Positions 30,107 to 43,072 of a stretch of DNA of 64,000 bases are shown piece by piece. Source of the DNA: Lytechinus pictus (lineage: Eukaryota > Echinodermata > Echinoidea > Temnopleuroida > Toxopneustidae); assembly GCF_037042905.1 (NCBI RefSeq), contig NC_087261.1, forward strand, positions 21,501,617 through 21,565,616, given 5' to 3'. Made by a program: the position numbers and the translations under genes. Numbering within the stretch: the first letter of the stretch is position 1; the number at the start of each line of letters is the position of its first letter. The notes beneath the pieces were generated by a model, which worked only from the letters and a program-made list of their open reading frames with translations, did no database searches and had not been told where the DNA came from.

Positions 30107-30384
30107 CCATGATCTGGCAAAATGATCTAACAAAAGAGTTACGATTGATCCAATCAATCGTAACTATGGAAATCCATCAGTATCATATTTTTTCTCCAGG
30201 AGATTTGCAAAATGTCCTTTGTAAACATAGGATACCACACCAAATGGTCAAGAAATCAATTAATTGATGGATTATACATTCATATCTAGAATTTTTTTTG
30301 AACAAACATGCATTTCATCTGTTGACTTTGCTGGCTCTCCATAGTTGCGATTGATCGGATCGATCGCAACTCTTTGTAAGACGA
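30107..30384. repeat. GATTGATC-type MITE copy
   Basis: AAGAGTTACGATTGATCCAA at the left and GATTGATCGGATCGATCGCA ... CTCTTTGTAAGACG at the right; interior matches 54376-54647. Confidence 0.75.
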
Positions 30385-31521
30385 AATAAAGCAAAATATA
30401 GGCCCCCACCAAATTTAGTAGTTGATAGCATGTATCCTTAAAGTGATCGGTTAACATTGATTTGACTTTTAAAAAATCTGAGCTAGAAGGTCACACTTGT
30501 CACATGTGTCTGTGATATGTTACAAAAATGAAGCCCAGAAAAAATTGCGTTCGAAAATAATTATTTAGTGCTTCAAAAATTGAAATATAAAGTGACCGAA
30601 AACACCATCTTAATTTCATCCCATATACTTATGTGTACTATTTAGGCGTCTATAAGACGCCTATTTACAAAATCGGGGTTGGCCTTGTAGTTTTAGCTTT
30701 TCATTCTCAATAATGGTTGTTTTCAGGGTTTATTAGTTCTAATACATGCACTTGTACACATGTTTCATGTTGGTTTGAGAATTTTTTAAATCGGCTGCTC
30801 ACAAAGTTAAACAATACCTTTAATTGTTCAATGTTATTCTATTGGGCTTTGTACAATGATTGCTTGGACCCACCACCCACTAGGTAACAGGTTGATAATA
30901 TCTGAAACATTGTGAGCAAGAATAAAAAGGAATAAGCAATTGATTCTGTAATGAATTTGGCATATACATGTACTTTGGATAGAATGGAATTCAAGCAATT
31001 GTTACCTGTCTTATATGACACATAAACAATCAGTGATCATAATTACCATCAAATACTAGATATTGATTCTGTATATCTGTAGGATAGATCGGGGGGGGGG
31101 GGGGGAGGGGGGGGGCTGAATCTGGTGCTGCACCGCATACTAGCTGTGAATCAAAGGGGTTGGAATAAAGATTTCAGTTTGTGTATAATCCATTGATAAG
31201 GTATGGAAAACACTGAAATGCAAAAAAAAACTTTTTATATATATTTTTTTTATAAGTCATTGCTTTGGTACCTCTTTTATGTGCCTGTATCCTAAAAGTG
31301 TAAAGTCTTGTTATTTCTGGAGGACACAATCAGATTGTAGACAGTATTTCATTGTACATGTATGTTGGTTTTGGTGGGAAGAAAACCAAAAATATAGATA
31401 CCGGTAATTATGTTTCATACGTTGGAATAAATAGAACAATGCAAGTTTGCTACCTATTTTCCTGATATAGCATTTATTCTTCTCCGTTTGTTTCCATTGG
31501 TGAGTGAACAAGAGTATGAGA
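30385..31521. other. Intergenic, no gene seen
   Basis: No exon seen. Contains two long G runs separated by one A (31091-31115). Confidence 0.4.
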
Positions 31522-31850
31522 TTAACCCTATTTTTACTTGGCTATTTCAGACCAGTATATACTGGGAGGGGGGGGGTCAAGTTGACTGACCCCACCCCCT
31601 CAGATTTCGGCAACTGATTGAGCGATCTCCGCGAAAATTGGCACGCGCGTAGAGCTAGCTAGCTAGTATACAAATAATGAATGTGTATGCGTGCAATGGG
31701 AAGAATATTTTCATGAGATGAAAGATGTAAAGTTCCATTCAACGAGGCGTTAGTCTTTCATCGAATGTAAATATTCTTTCCATTGCACAAATATTTGCAT
31801 TCATTATTTGTTTTATATAACTCATATAAGTTACAAAGTTTTTTTTTTTT
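31522..31850. repeat. TTAACCCT-ended repeat, partial
   Basis: Begins TTAACCCTATTTTTAC and continues with GC-rich GATCTCCGCGAAAATTGGC, similar to the TTAA-flanked MITE at 57706-58471. The other end is not identified; the right limit is approximate. Confidence 0.45.
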
Positions 31851-32988
31851 TTGGGGGGTATGTTTTTTGCCTCTCACTTTATATAGCTAGTGGAATGCTA
31901 ATTTTTGGTGAGAGTATCAACTTTTACATTTGTAAAAGCCGGCCCTGGATTAAATTCTGCCCAGTCTGTATACCGGTACGTCGCGTACGTCCACGTCATG
32001 CGGTGCGGCGCGGATTTTCAAAACTCGACCCTGGCCCTAGGCCTGGCGCCTGCATGCCTGGACCATGCCATGCATTGGCATTGATCCCTAGCTGCCTCGA
32101 CCGTACCGTACCTCCGATCCCCTCGAACTCCGGTACGGTAGGGCTAGCTGCGGCGCGGTGTACAGACTCGGATCGCCAAATAGTAAGTGACATTTCCCCT
32201 CTTCACAATTCTGCTTGTATAAAAAAGTATAGGTCAGAGTTCCTTTTGCTACAGCCAGCTTAAATGCAAAATTAAGGTACCGGCCGTACAAGGCCTAACA
32301 GTTAGTCTAGATCTATTACGGTAGATATAGATAGCAAGTCTCAGTCAACTTGAGCCAGGGTTCATTACGGTAGGATGGGGGGTCGGGTGTCCGGACACTT
32401 TATATTTTTGAAGCCTTCTTTTTTTGTATTTGGATTACACTAAAAATATGAATTCAATACTTGTAATCATCTTCCATTTTGTTCTTTATAATATTTCCTA
32501 ACATTTTGTACTAAAAATTTATGAAACTTCGCTTGTAAATTTTTCCAAATGACTTTCTAAAATTGATCGTCCGGACACACAACCTGTCCGGACACACAAC
32601 TGGGTATACAATGTAATTACCGTATATCCTGCTCCTGTGGGGAATTTACAGGTAGGACGGGGGGCCACTTAGTTACATTGAAGAGTGGATACCATGCGCG
32701 ACCAAAAAACATGTAAAAAGGATGTCTTTTTGCATGAGTTTTTCAAGATAGGGCACGTTACGTACGTAATGTGAAAAGGGTGTCAAAAACACTAAAATAA
32801 TGAAAAATGGGTAGGCCCTATATTAGTCCAGTCAATCTAGCCAGAATAGGGGGGTAACCCACCACTAAGTATGATTATAAAGTAATTGCAACACAAGGTA
32901 TTCCACTGAAATGCTTTCAAGGAAGGTGCCCTAAACAACATACTAAAACTAAAAGTCCCAAGAAATCCAAGCAGTGGAAATTTATGAA
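31851..32988. other. Intergenic, no gene seen
   Basis: Locally GC-rich at 31940-32170, where an open frame exists without recognisable homology. TCCGGACAC occurs three times between 32388 and 32597 (TGTCCGGACACAC). No feature assigned. Confidence 0.35.
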
Positions 32989-33214
32989 ATTTGCATATTA
33001 TGCAAATTAGCCATGAAAAATTAGAAAAAGAAGGGAAATAATCCAAAGATTACAAATTAAATGTCCAAAACAATTTAATTTGAATGGAAATTCATGATAA
33101 ATAACTGAATTCAAAATTTTTAATCAAAAGTGCAAACATTTCTACCTCATTTGCATATTATGCAAATAAGCATCCTTATATATATGGAAAAAATGTCAAG
33201 ATATTGTGATTTTT
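32989..33214. repeat. ATTTGCATATTATGCAAAT unit, left copy
   Basis: Two ATTTGCATATTATGCAAAT palindromes (32989-33007, 33149-33167) with shared sequence between them. The same unit recurs in direct orientation at 34491-34718. Confidence 0.75.
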
Positions 33215-34377
33215 GTCTCGCCTGCATAGCAGAGCGAGACTATAGGCGCCGCTTTTCCGACGGCGGCGGCGGCGTCAACATCAAATCTTAGCCTAAAGTT
33301 AAGTTTTTGAAATCACATCATAACTTAGAAAGTATATGGACCTAGTTCATGAAACTTGAACTTAAGGTTAATCAAGTATTGCTTAATATCCTGCCTGAGT
33401 TTCAGGTCACATGATCAGGGTCAAAGGTCATTTAGGGTCAATGAACTTAGACCATGTTAGAATTATTTTCAAAATCTTAACCGAAGGTTAAGTTTTTGAA
33501 ATGACATCATAACTTAAAAAGTATATGGACCTAGTTCATGAAACTTGGGCATAAGGTTAATCAAGTATTAGTGAACATCCTTCTTAAGTTTCAGGTCACG
33601 TGACCAAGGTCAAAGGTCATTTAGGGTCAATGAACTTTGGTCAAGTTCGGGGTATTTGTTGAATTACTATCATAACTTTGAAAATGTATGGATCTAGTTC
33701 ATGAAACTTGGACATAAGGTTAATCAAGTATTAGTGAACATCCTGCCTGAGTTTCAGGTCACATGACCAAGATCAAAGGTCATTTAGGGTCAATGAACTT
33801 TGGCCAAGTTGGGGCTATTTGTTGAATTACCATCATAACTTTGAAAATTTACGGATCTAGTTCATGAAACTTGGACATTAAGTTAATCAAGTACCACTGA
33901 ATATCCTGTGAGAGTTTCAGGTCACATGACCATGCTCAATGGTCATTTAAGGTCAATGAACTCTGGCCGTGTTGGGGGTATTTGTTAAATTACATGTACC
34001 ATCCTAACTCTGAAAGTTTATGGATCTAGTTCATAAAACTTGGGATATAAGAGTAATCAAGTATCACTGAACATCCCCTGTGAGTTTCAGGTCACAAAAC
34101 CAAGGTCAAAGGTCAGTTAAGGTCAATAAACTTAGGCCATGTTGGGGGTAATTGTTGAATTGCCATAACTTTGAAAGTTTATGGATAGAGTGAATGAAAT
34201 GTGGACATGGGTGTAGTTGACAGGTCTTAAGTCACCGTTCAAATGTCATTTATGGTCAATGAACGTGGTATTACCGGGTATGTCATTATATGAATGGTGT
34301 TTTTGTGAATGATTATTTTATAGTAGTTTTCAAAGTTAGCACTGCTGCTATATTAAATCGCGTAATGCAGGCGAGAC
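33215..34377. mobile_element. 1.16-kb element with 13-bp TIRs and internal ~165-bp repeats
   Basis: GTCTCGCCTGCAT at 33215-33227 and its exact complement at 34365-34377. Inside are about six tandem units of 161-189 bp sharing GATCTAGTTCATGAAACTTG and AGGTCAAAGGTCATTTA. No coding frame. It sits between two direct copies of the palindrome unit. Confidence 0.75.
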
Positions 34378-34490
34378 TGCCAGAGGCGTTCCACTTGTTC
34401 TCATATAGACTGCTTGAAAACATTTCATTAATGTTGACATTAATATACATATCACTAAGCATGAGAATTCATCCCATTGCCTGAAAATTA

Positions 34491-34718
34491 ATTTGCATAT
34501 TATGCAAATTAGCCATTTAAAAAAATAAAACATGAGGAAATTAATCCAATGATTAGGGCCTACAAATTAAATGTCCACAGCAAGTAATTTTGAACAAACG
34601 TTCATGATAAATAAATAAGCTCAATGTCTTTATTTGAGAAAGCTAGCAAATCTGCCTCATTTGCATATTATGCAAATAAGTATCCTTATATGGAAAATGT
34701 CAAGAAATTTTGATTTTT
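34491..34718. repeat. ATTTGCATATTATGCAAAT unit, right copy
   Basis: Palindromes at 34491-34509 and 34659-34677; matches 32989-33214, including ATGATAAATAA and CTCATTTGCATATTATGC. Confidence 0.75.
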
Positions 34719-36412
34719 ATCACATTGACTGCAGTGAAAACATATCAGTTTTTCAAATTAATATGCTGCTATCCTGCACTAAGCATTCAAATCTATCCTA
34801 ATATGATTTATATTCAAGGAAAAATACTGGAAATATGTTCTTCGCTTCCTAAGCCGCGTTGTTAGTCTGACAAGATGATGGGATCGGCAAGAACAAAGCA
34901 CAGTATTTGAACTGGTGTGTAGTTTGTTAGAGTTGACAACCCTTTCTTACGACTTATACTTTGTTTAAAATTCACCATATAAACATGATAAAGGGAGGCC
35001 AGGAAAAGCAAACTTATGGCAGGTAAGATCTGATGAGTAGTCTCATTAAGAAGTGTAGCAGAGATTCCGTCTGGCCTAGTAGCTTCATGCAGGGTGTTTT
35101 CTTTAACAATTTCTTCAGTAGTCTGGCTACACCTGTTTGGCTAAAACAATATGTTATCTGGCCATATCTGGGTCAGGACTGGGTCCCAGGACTTAATGTA
35201 GAGCAGTGTCATCATCATCATCATCATGATCAGTGGTGAATACTAAGACCAAAAATCTTTGCCTTCCTTTAATAATGCTATTCCAATGTAGTCATAGCTA
35301 TTGATATTATGGGCTCCCAACATGCTAATTGTTACAGCCTGGATCATTGTCAATCCGGTCAACAAATTATGTATTATAGGCTTGTCTACAAACCCTCTTA
35401 TGGTCCTCTTTAATGCATTGTAGCAATTCTGAGCTTTACCTCACTGATGCTTTTGGATCTCTAAAATGTGCAAGGCTTCCTAGCCTTTCTCCAAAACTCT
35501 TTACATCTTCCGACACAACTTATGTCTATTGTCCATTGAGGAAACTTGTGTCGGAAGAAGACATGGTTAACTGTATGTTCTTGTTAAAGTCCTCTTGATT
35601 GGCGTGCAGTCTCCTATGCTCGACTTGTCGGATTTCAGTACAGAGAGTTGTATGATTGTCCAAAGTATGTCTGCCTGACACTATTAAAGTCAGCATTCCT
35701 CCAGAAGAACATCCTTAGGCTTAGTCGTACCATAATTACTAAAAGGTTTATTCCTCTGGATAACCTTACAGTATACCCATGAGTAACACATTGTGGCAAA
35801 TAAATCCTGGAAGTGGTACACACTGTCTAATCAATGTTGGATGGTATTTGATGGTGATGTTAAGGGTGTTCCATTGTGTTGTGTCCTCTTGTTGGAAAGG
35901 CAATAATTTGGCTTAGTCCTCCATCTGGTTTGTTCATTGTCTCACTGAGGAATTTCTGTTTCCCATAAATATCAGGACATTAATATTATTTGCATACGAC
36001 TTACTTTAATAGAAACTATAGCTTTAATATTTGGAGATGGTTGCCATAGGAGATTTATCAAATTCAAGGAGGAAAGAACAGGAAATGGATGCTTCATCAT
36101 GAAGCAGCAACTGGATTTAGCAAGAACGTCTATAAATCACGATTCCTGTATCTGAGAAAGATGCCAATAATGCACTTTAAGCCTTCATCATGAATTTATG
36201 AATGGCTTTCATGTCGCTCGTATAGGCAAATGCCCATTGTTACTCTTATTAAGCATGCCCAGAGATCTTGTGATCCAAGCAAGTACTCATATTCACCACC
36301 AAGACAAGTGATGATGATGATGGGTTCTTGTAAAGCGCCGGTATCCGCCTCGATCAGCTGGGCACTCATGGCGCTTGCTCAAAAATAGGAAATATCTCAC
36401 AAATTTCAATGT
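34719..36412. other. Intergenic, no gene seen
   Basis: No exon or complete repeat recognised. A CAT/ATC run lies at 35208-35228 and 36311-36321. Confidence 0.35.
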
Positions 36413-36420
36413 CTTCAAAC

Positions 36421-39400
36421 GGTTCCATGACAATTGCTCCGCCGACATTTGCTCCGCCGACAATTGCTACGCAAAATACGACAACTGCTCCGCCGACAAT
36501 TGCTCCGGACAGTTGCTCCGCCGACAGTTGCTCCGCCGACACTTGCTCCGCCGATATGTGCTCCGTCGACACTTGCTCCGCCGATATTTGCTCCGCCGAT
36601 ATTTGCTCCGCCGACATCTGCTCCGCCGACATCTGCTCCGCCGAAAATTGCTCCGCCGATAATTGCTCCGCCGATAATTGCTCCGCCGACATCTGCTCCG
36701 ATTATACGACAATTGCTCCGCCGATATTTGCTCCGCCGAAAATTGCTCCGATTATACGACAATTGCTCCGCGACAATTGCTCCGCCGATATTTGCTCCGC
36801 CGACATCTGCTCCGATTATACGTCAATTGCTCCGCCGATAATTGCTCCGCCGACATCTGCTCCGCCGTAAATTGCTCCGATAATGCGACAATTATTTATT
36901 TATTTTTTTATTCGTACTTTCATACGCATAACAATTGTAGCACAGGCTGAAGGCGTCAATTTACCATGGAGCATAGCTCCATGAATTTACAAAGTAAACT
37001 TAAACTATGCTTGCATGATATATTACATGTCATACACAGGGGCCGCGAAACGGTTTTCAAAGTGAGGGCTGAGTCAAAAGTGGGGGCTGTCCATGCTAAA
37101 AATCACAATCATATGGTCATTCTTACGTTTTTTGTACACGGCTTTGGAAAATTGGGGGGCTAAAGCCCCCCAGCTCCGCGGCCCCTAAAACATGCATATA
37201 GAAAGAAATAGAAAAAAAAATGGGTAAGCACAAAGGAGGGATAGATATTCTTAATGCTTATTCATGGTGGGGGGGGGGGGAGCATTTGTGTAAGTTTTAT
37301 TACGTGCCTGGCGATTAAAATATAAAAAAACGCGTTTTCATGTAATTATTATAACCATATAGCTCCATGTTATAACAGTAGAAACAAATTAGACATACCC
37401 CATTCTTAGCGTCAAAATCGCTCAGACTGGCGAAATATGCTCCGAAGTGGAGACATTTGCTCCAGGTGAAATTCAACGGTATACCCCACCTTATTTTGTC
37501 GAAAACCTGTACTGTAGTCACGCAAAATGTTTACTGTCGGCAAATTTTGTGCCACACAAACATGACCAAGACATTCAGTAAGTAAAAATTAATATTCAAG
37601 AAAATACCAACTTGTGAAAGGCTACATGTCGTGTCACCTTCTCGGCACAACCCTCCACTCTGGTTTCCATATCCTCTCGTACACACAGTGCTCTCAGTCT
37701 GGTCTCCACATCCACATCATGTCATACACACCGTAGGTTTTTAGATTATGATAATACTGTATATAATAGTGAGTTGCTTTTTTGTTTTATGTTGATCATG
37801 ATTGTTTTCTTCACTGATAGAAAAAGGATAATTAAATTTTTTAAAATAATCAAAAAATAAAATCCATATGTTCTGTTTTATATAGTTATTAGTCAAGGTT
37901 ACTTTAGTTCGCATTAGTTCTCATTGTTTGTACGTTCTAATTCTTATGCATTATTCCGATTATATTGTACTTTAAATTTGACTATGTATTGTTACTTTGA
38001 TTTTGTTGTGCTTTGTGAACGGAAAATGAATAAATCTTAATCTAAATCTAAATATGGTCCGCCAATAGTCGAATTATATTCATTATGATGTTATAATGTA
38101 AGTAACAATTTGTTGTTGATGGGGGATATAATTTTACACGTAGTTTCAAAAAATAAAAAAAAATCAATCAAACAAGATTTTCTTCTATAAATGATATACC
38201 TTCATGTGTATATGGCCGCCTATGTATTTTCCAAGAATGAACTATATGAGAAGAAAACGTGTGTTCATGTACTTATTATCATTATCATTGTACCACCATT
38301 ATCATCATCAGCATCATTATCAGCATCTTCATCATCACCATCATTATCATTGTCGTCGTCGTTTTGCTTATGCGGAAATCAAACAAAAATGATTGTGAAA
38401 AGGGTTATGGAGGGAAAGAGAGAGAGAGAGAGAGAAAGAGGGGGAGTGAGTGAGAGCTTGAGGAAAAAAGGAGGTGTATGACTTAATATTTCTGAATATC
38501 GCGATTTCTGTTTATTCATGGGATTGAAATAGAAGGATAAATTTAACAAGTTCTTGTCATTATAATTTTTTTATTTGATTCACTGATCAGAACATGAGAT
38601 AAATGAAATCATGAAGACTGTACGTTCTCGACAGTTTTATTAACGTTTTCCAACCAAAACTACACTTTAATGACTGCAAACACCTTCATTTTCACACACT
38701 CACAACTATGGACACAGTATACATGTAATTGAGAGTAGTGTCATTTTCAAAACCTTTCTTAGCTGCAAGGAATACTGAATCTCATTTCCACAATGTGCAT
38801 CTGAATGCACAATGCCTGTGTTTCTAACATGTACCCAAATTACAAAATTTAAAGAACACATGTTAAGATCTAATGAATCAGCAAAATAATCCACATTCTA
38901 TCATAATCAGCAGGCATAACAGCATATATACTCTTCAATACTTCAATTACAGTTTGTCGAAAGAAATAACATAAAGAAAAAGAAATATATAGAATTGTAA
39001 CTCTGGTAAATATATCAAAAATATTCAATTAACGCATCGTGCTCTCATTTCTTTTACGAGATATCTCCCCCCCCGAGATATGCTTCATGTTTACAATTTA
39101 AAAAAGGCGTATAAATGTCCCCTTTCCATGTCAATAACAGCTCGTGTTTTGTGCTCGCATTATAAATTCAGTGAGATGCGTATTGGGTTTCATGAATTTG
39201 TAACTATATTATTGCTGGTATATATATTATTGTCTTTTAAAAATAACATTATTTGTTTAGACGTAATGAGAGAGATACATACATATATTCATTTATTATG
39301 ATATATTTATATTGTCGCTATTGCACAGAATAGAACAAAAATACAACCGAAGTCTAGTTTTATAGTAACTCACCAGTAGCGTAATGAGCCAACAACAAAA

Positions 39401-40561
39401 AATGGAGGGGGCGAGACAAGGATGACATTTATTTTCCTTTCCTTTATTCTTTTTTTTTCATTGGTAGGGAGAATGGGGGGATCCGTGACCCCTAGCACGC
39501 CCCTCCCCCATCTGTACGCCAGTGATGATCATACTTTCGTTTGAAACAAATTGAAGGAAAAAAAGTGCAAGGGTAGATAAGGCCGAAGACGTAAATGAAA
39601 ATTATTGATAAAAATATTAATAATTATAATACTGATAAATATACAATAAATCAAGCGGTCATCAATAAAAATAAACAACGTGAAAGAACAAACGAGAAAG
39701 AGAGATAGAGAGAGCCCGCGCGAATGTATGGTGTATAAGTTGCTGGAAAGCAGAAGAGATATTGTGTCCAGCACCCCCCCCCCCCCAAATTCTCTCCCCG
39801 CTCAAGACCGGAGTGAAACCAATGATAATAATATATGAACAAAAATCCAGATTCACAATTACAATGGGGAGTGGAGTGTGTCATTCCCCTTCTCCGTTAC
39901 AATTTGTCAAGTGGCAGCGGCAGGGATTTGTTTTGTTTTTTAAGCAGAAAGCTGTGATGATAGGGGGAGAATAAAATAAATAAAACATTAACGAATAACA
40001 AGAACAAAACAACGACAAAACAATTTGTATCAGGATGAATTTCTTATCATTTAACATAGACCAACTTGGAGAAATAAGATGTTCATGCAATTGTCGTATA
40101 ATCGGAGCAGATGTCGGCGGAGCAAATAACGGCGGAGCAATTGTCGCGGAGCAATTGCCGTATAATCGGAGCAATTTTCGGCGGAGCAAATATCGGCGGA
40201 GCAATTGTCGCGGAGCAATTGTCGTATAATCGGAGCAATTTTCGGCGGAGCAAATATCGGCGGAGCAATTATCGCGGAGCAATTGTCGTATAATCGGAGC
40301 AGATGTCGGCGGAGCAATTATCGGCGGAGCAATTGTCGGCGGAGCAATTTTCGGCGGAGCAGATGTCGGCGGAGCAGATGTCGGCGGAGCAAATGTCGGC
40401 GGAGCAAATATCGGCGGAGCAAGTGTCGACGGAGCACATATCGGCGGAGCAAGTGTCGACGGAGCAACTGTCGGCAGAGCAATTGTCGGCGGAGCAATTG
40501 TCTTATTTTGCGTAGCAATTGTCGGCGGAGCAGATGTCGGCGGAGCAATTGTCGGGTCACC
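36421..40561. mobile_element. TU-like foldback transposon, 4.1 kb, with 15-bp tandem repeat arms
   Basis: The left arm (36421-36890) is a tandem array of 15-bp units like TTGCTCCGCCGACAT, and the right arm (about 40087-40561) is the same array inverted. Ends are GGTTCCATGACAATTG and the complement of GGTGACCCGACAATTG. CTTCAAAC, 8 bp, is duplicated at both sides (36413-36420, 40562-40569). This architecture matches the TU elements described in sea urchins (15-bp outer repeats, 8-bp duplication; from memory). The 3.2-kb interior has no transposase frame, so it would depend on enzymes from elsewhere. Confidence 0.85.
36891..40086. other. Interior of the TU-like element
   Basis: AT-rich, with a GA run (38416-38434), a CAT-rich run (38278-38350) and a C run near 39775. 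No frame above about 100 codons outside low-complexity sequence. No inner inverted domain was seen. Confidence 0.5.
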
Positions 40562-40649
40562 CTTCAAACAGCCCAGAAGGAAAAACCAATAAGACCAGTA
40601 AATTTTTTACTGGTTTCCAGTAGATTTTTACTGGGCCAGGTGATTTTTA

Positions 40650-41714
40650 ACTATTCCAATATGCTACTTATGAAGCACAAATAGCTATATTTGGAATAAT
40701 TTCAAGGTCAAATGAAATGGTTTTGAATTCAAATATTTTATGTAGCTTAAAGTAGAACAAAAGTGGAACATGATTTGCAATTAACAGCATGAACTCACAA
40801 TCTAAGATGGAATTACGCACAATCAAAAGTGGATGATAGCACTTGATTATCAATGAAAATTGTCTGATTTATTATTTTTTATGATTTTCAGCTGTATTTT
40901 CAAGGTCATTGTCATGAAAGAATAGTTACTCAATCTGTAGATCCTCAAGAAACTCATAACAGACTACAAATACAGCAAATATCAACCTGATCAGATATTC
41001 TCTTTATGAGAAAATCCATTTTGAAATATGTTGCTAAGTACATGCGTGATTTGAAGCTACTTCTGAAGCACAAAGAGGTATATTTGGAAAAATTTCAAGG
41101 TCAAATGATATGGTTTTGAGTTCAAATATTTCATGTAGATTAAAGTAGACCAAAAGTAGAGCATGATTTGCAATTATCAGCATGAACTCACAATCTAAGG
41201 TGGAATGACACACAATTAAAAAGTGGATGAAAACATTCGATTATTACCGGTAATGAAAAATGTCAGATTTATTGATTTTATTGATTTTAAGCTATATTTT
41301 CAAGGTCATTATCTTTAAAGAAAATTTACTTAAACTAGATCCTCCAAGTACTCATTACAGACTACAAATACAGCAAATATCAACCTGATCAGGTATTCTC
41401 TTTACGAGAAAATCCACTTTGAAATGTGTTGCAAAGTACATGCATGATTTGAATATGCTACTTATGGAGCACAGATAGCAATATTTGGAATAATTTCAAG
41501 GTCAAATGATATGGTTTTGAGTTCAAATATTTTTTTTCATGTTGCTAAAAGTAGAACAAAAGTTGAACATATCTTTCAATTTTTGGCTTAAATTACCCTT
41601 AGTATTGAAATGACACCCATTTGAAAGTCAATGTAAACACACTTGAATGCCATATGATTTTGGAAAATTAACCAAGTTATTGTTTTTATCGAATTTTAGG
41701 TGTGTTTTCAAGGT
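40650..41714. repeat. Tandem repeat, unit about 396 bp, nearly three copies
   Basis: GCTACTT.TGAAGCAC followed by ATTTCAAGGTCAAATGA.ATG occurs near 40660, 41055 and 41455. Units share GTAGA.CAAAAGT.GA and ACTACAAATACAGCAAATAT. Non-coding. Confidence 0.75.
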
Positions 41715-41724
41715 CATTACCAAC

Positions 41725-43035
41725 CGCATACATTCGTAATTCCGAAGGTTTGGTTATTCCGAAGGTTCGTATTTCCGAAGGTTCGTAATTCCGAAGGTTC
41801 GTTAATCCGAAAACGAAATAAGGTTCGTAATTCCGAAGGTTCGTCAATCCGAAAACGAAATAAGGTTCTTAATTCCGAAGGTTCGTCAATCCGAAAACTA
41901 AATAAGGTTCGTAATTCCGAAGGTTCGTCAATCCGAAAACGAAATAAGGTTTGTAATTCCGAAGGTTCGTTAATCCGAAAACGAAATAAGGTTCGTTATT
42001 CCGAAGGTTCGTTAATCCGAAAATTAAAGAAGGTTCGTATTTCCGAAAATGAAAATTATTCATTTTGGTAACAAACACGGTGTTGTCATTATAAGATAAC
42101 ACGATATTATGCAATGATAGTAATAATCGATGATACATGCGTGTGTTTTGGCCAAAAAGCATGTATTTCATTAAGAATAGGCGGCCGGATCAAGCATAGG
42201 CTAATTTCGATTTTATCTGAGCAATTGCTGCCTTTAGCAAATGGTTAAAGGATGCAGGGGATTAAGTTTGTTGGTCGCGTGCGAGTAACTGCCAGATAAT
42301 AGGATTTGTATTGGAGGGGGTGTCATTTTTAATAACAGCTTCTGCTGGTAATAAAAATAATACTAATAATGATCCTTGTGAGATGTTGAAAGCGCGAATC
42401 GCAAGCTCAAACTAGTAGACATTTTATGTAACAAGACTTGAACTTAAACATTCTGAGCATTTTTTGTAATCGTGAGAAAGATGTGTATCTTACTAAAGAA
42501 TTAACGCGAGCGCGAAGCGCGAGCTGTAATTTGTTGATATACTGACCTGACTCATGAATAGTATATCTCACGAACTAAATAATGAGAGCGCGAACCGCAA
42601 GCTTAAAATTTGTGATATTCCAACCTGAAAACTGGACATTTTATACATGTTTTTGTAACCAGGAATAGAATGAGTTCCTCAATAAACAATACTTGATGCG
42701 AGCGAGAAACGTGAGCCAAATTTTTCTGATTTTCCAACCTGAAAACTGGACATTCTAAGCATTCTTGTAAAAAAAAAAAATTGATGCAAGTGCTAATAAG
42801 CGCGAGCCCAAAAGGGTATTCCATTTTGAAAAGGTCACTTTTTTCCGACGGGATTTTTTGGGGGCAAGTATCCACCCCCCCCCCCTGTCCCCGGTTCCGC
42901 CACCCATGAGTGGAGCGAGCAAGATTTTGGAGCATGGGCGATTTAGCTCTAGCAACTTAAACTCCTTTTGTAATCATGAATAGGGTGAGCATCTAAACAA
43001 AACAATTAATGCGAATGCAAAGAGTTTTAAATATT

Positions 43036-43072
<37 letters not shown>

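Noticed and set aside
31808..32263. 151-codon frame in a GC-rich patch
   Set aside because: No homology recognised and no splice context; likely chance.
36421..36890. CRISPR-like regular array
   Set aside because: Units are 15 bp and contiguous, with no unique spacers, and the host is eukaryotic.
36366..36950. Several overlapping open frames rich in Arg, Ala/Pro or Ser-Ala-Glu-Gln repeats, also at 39881-40684
   Set aside because: They are translations of the 15-bp tandem array in all frames; a repeat length divisible by three keeps them open.
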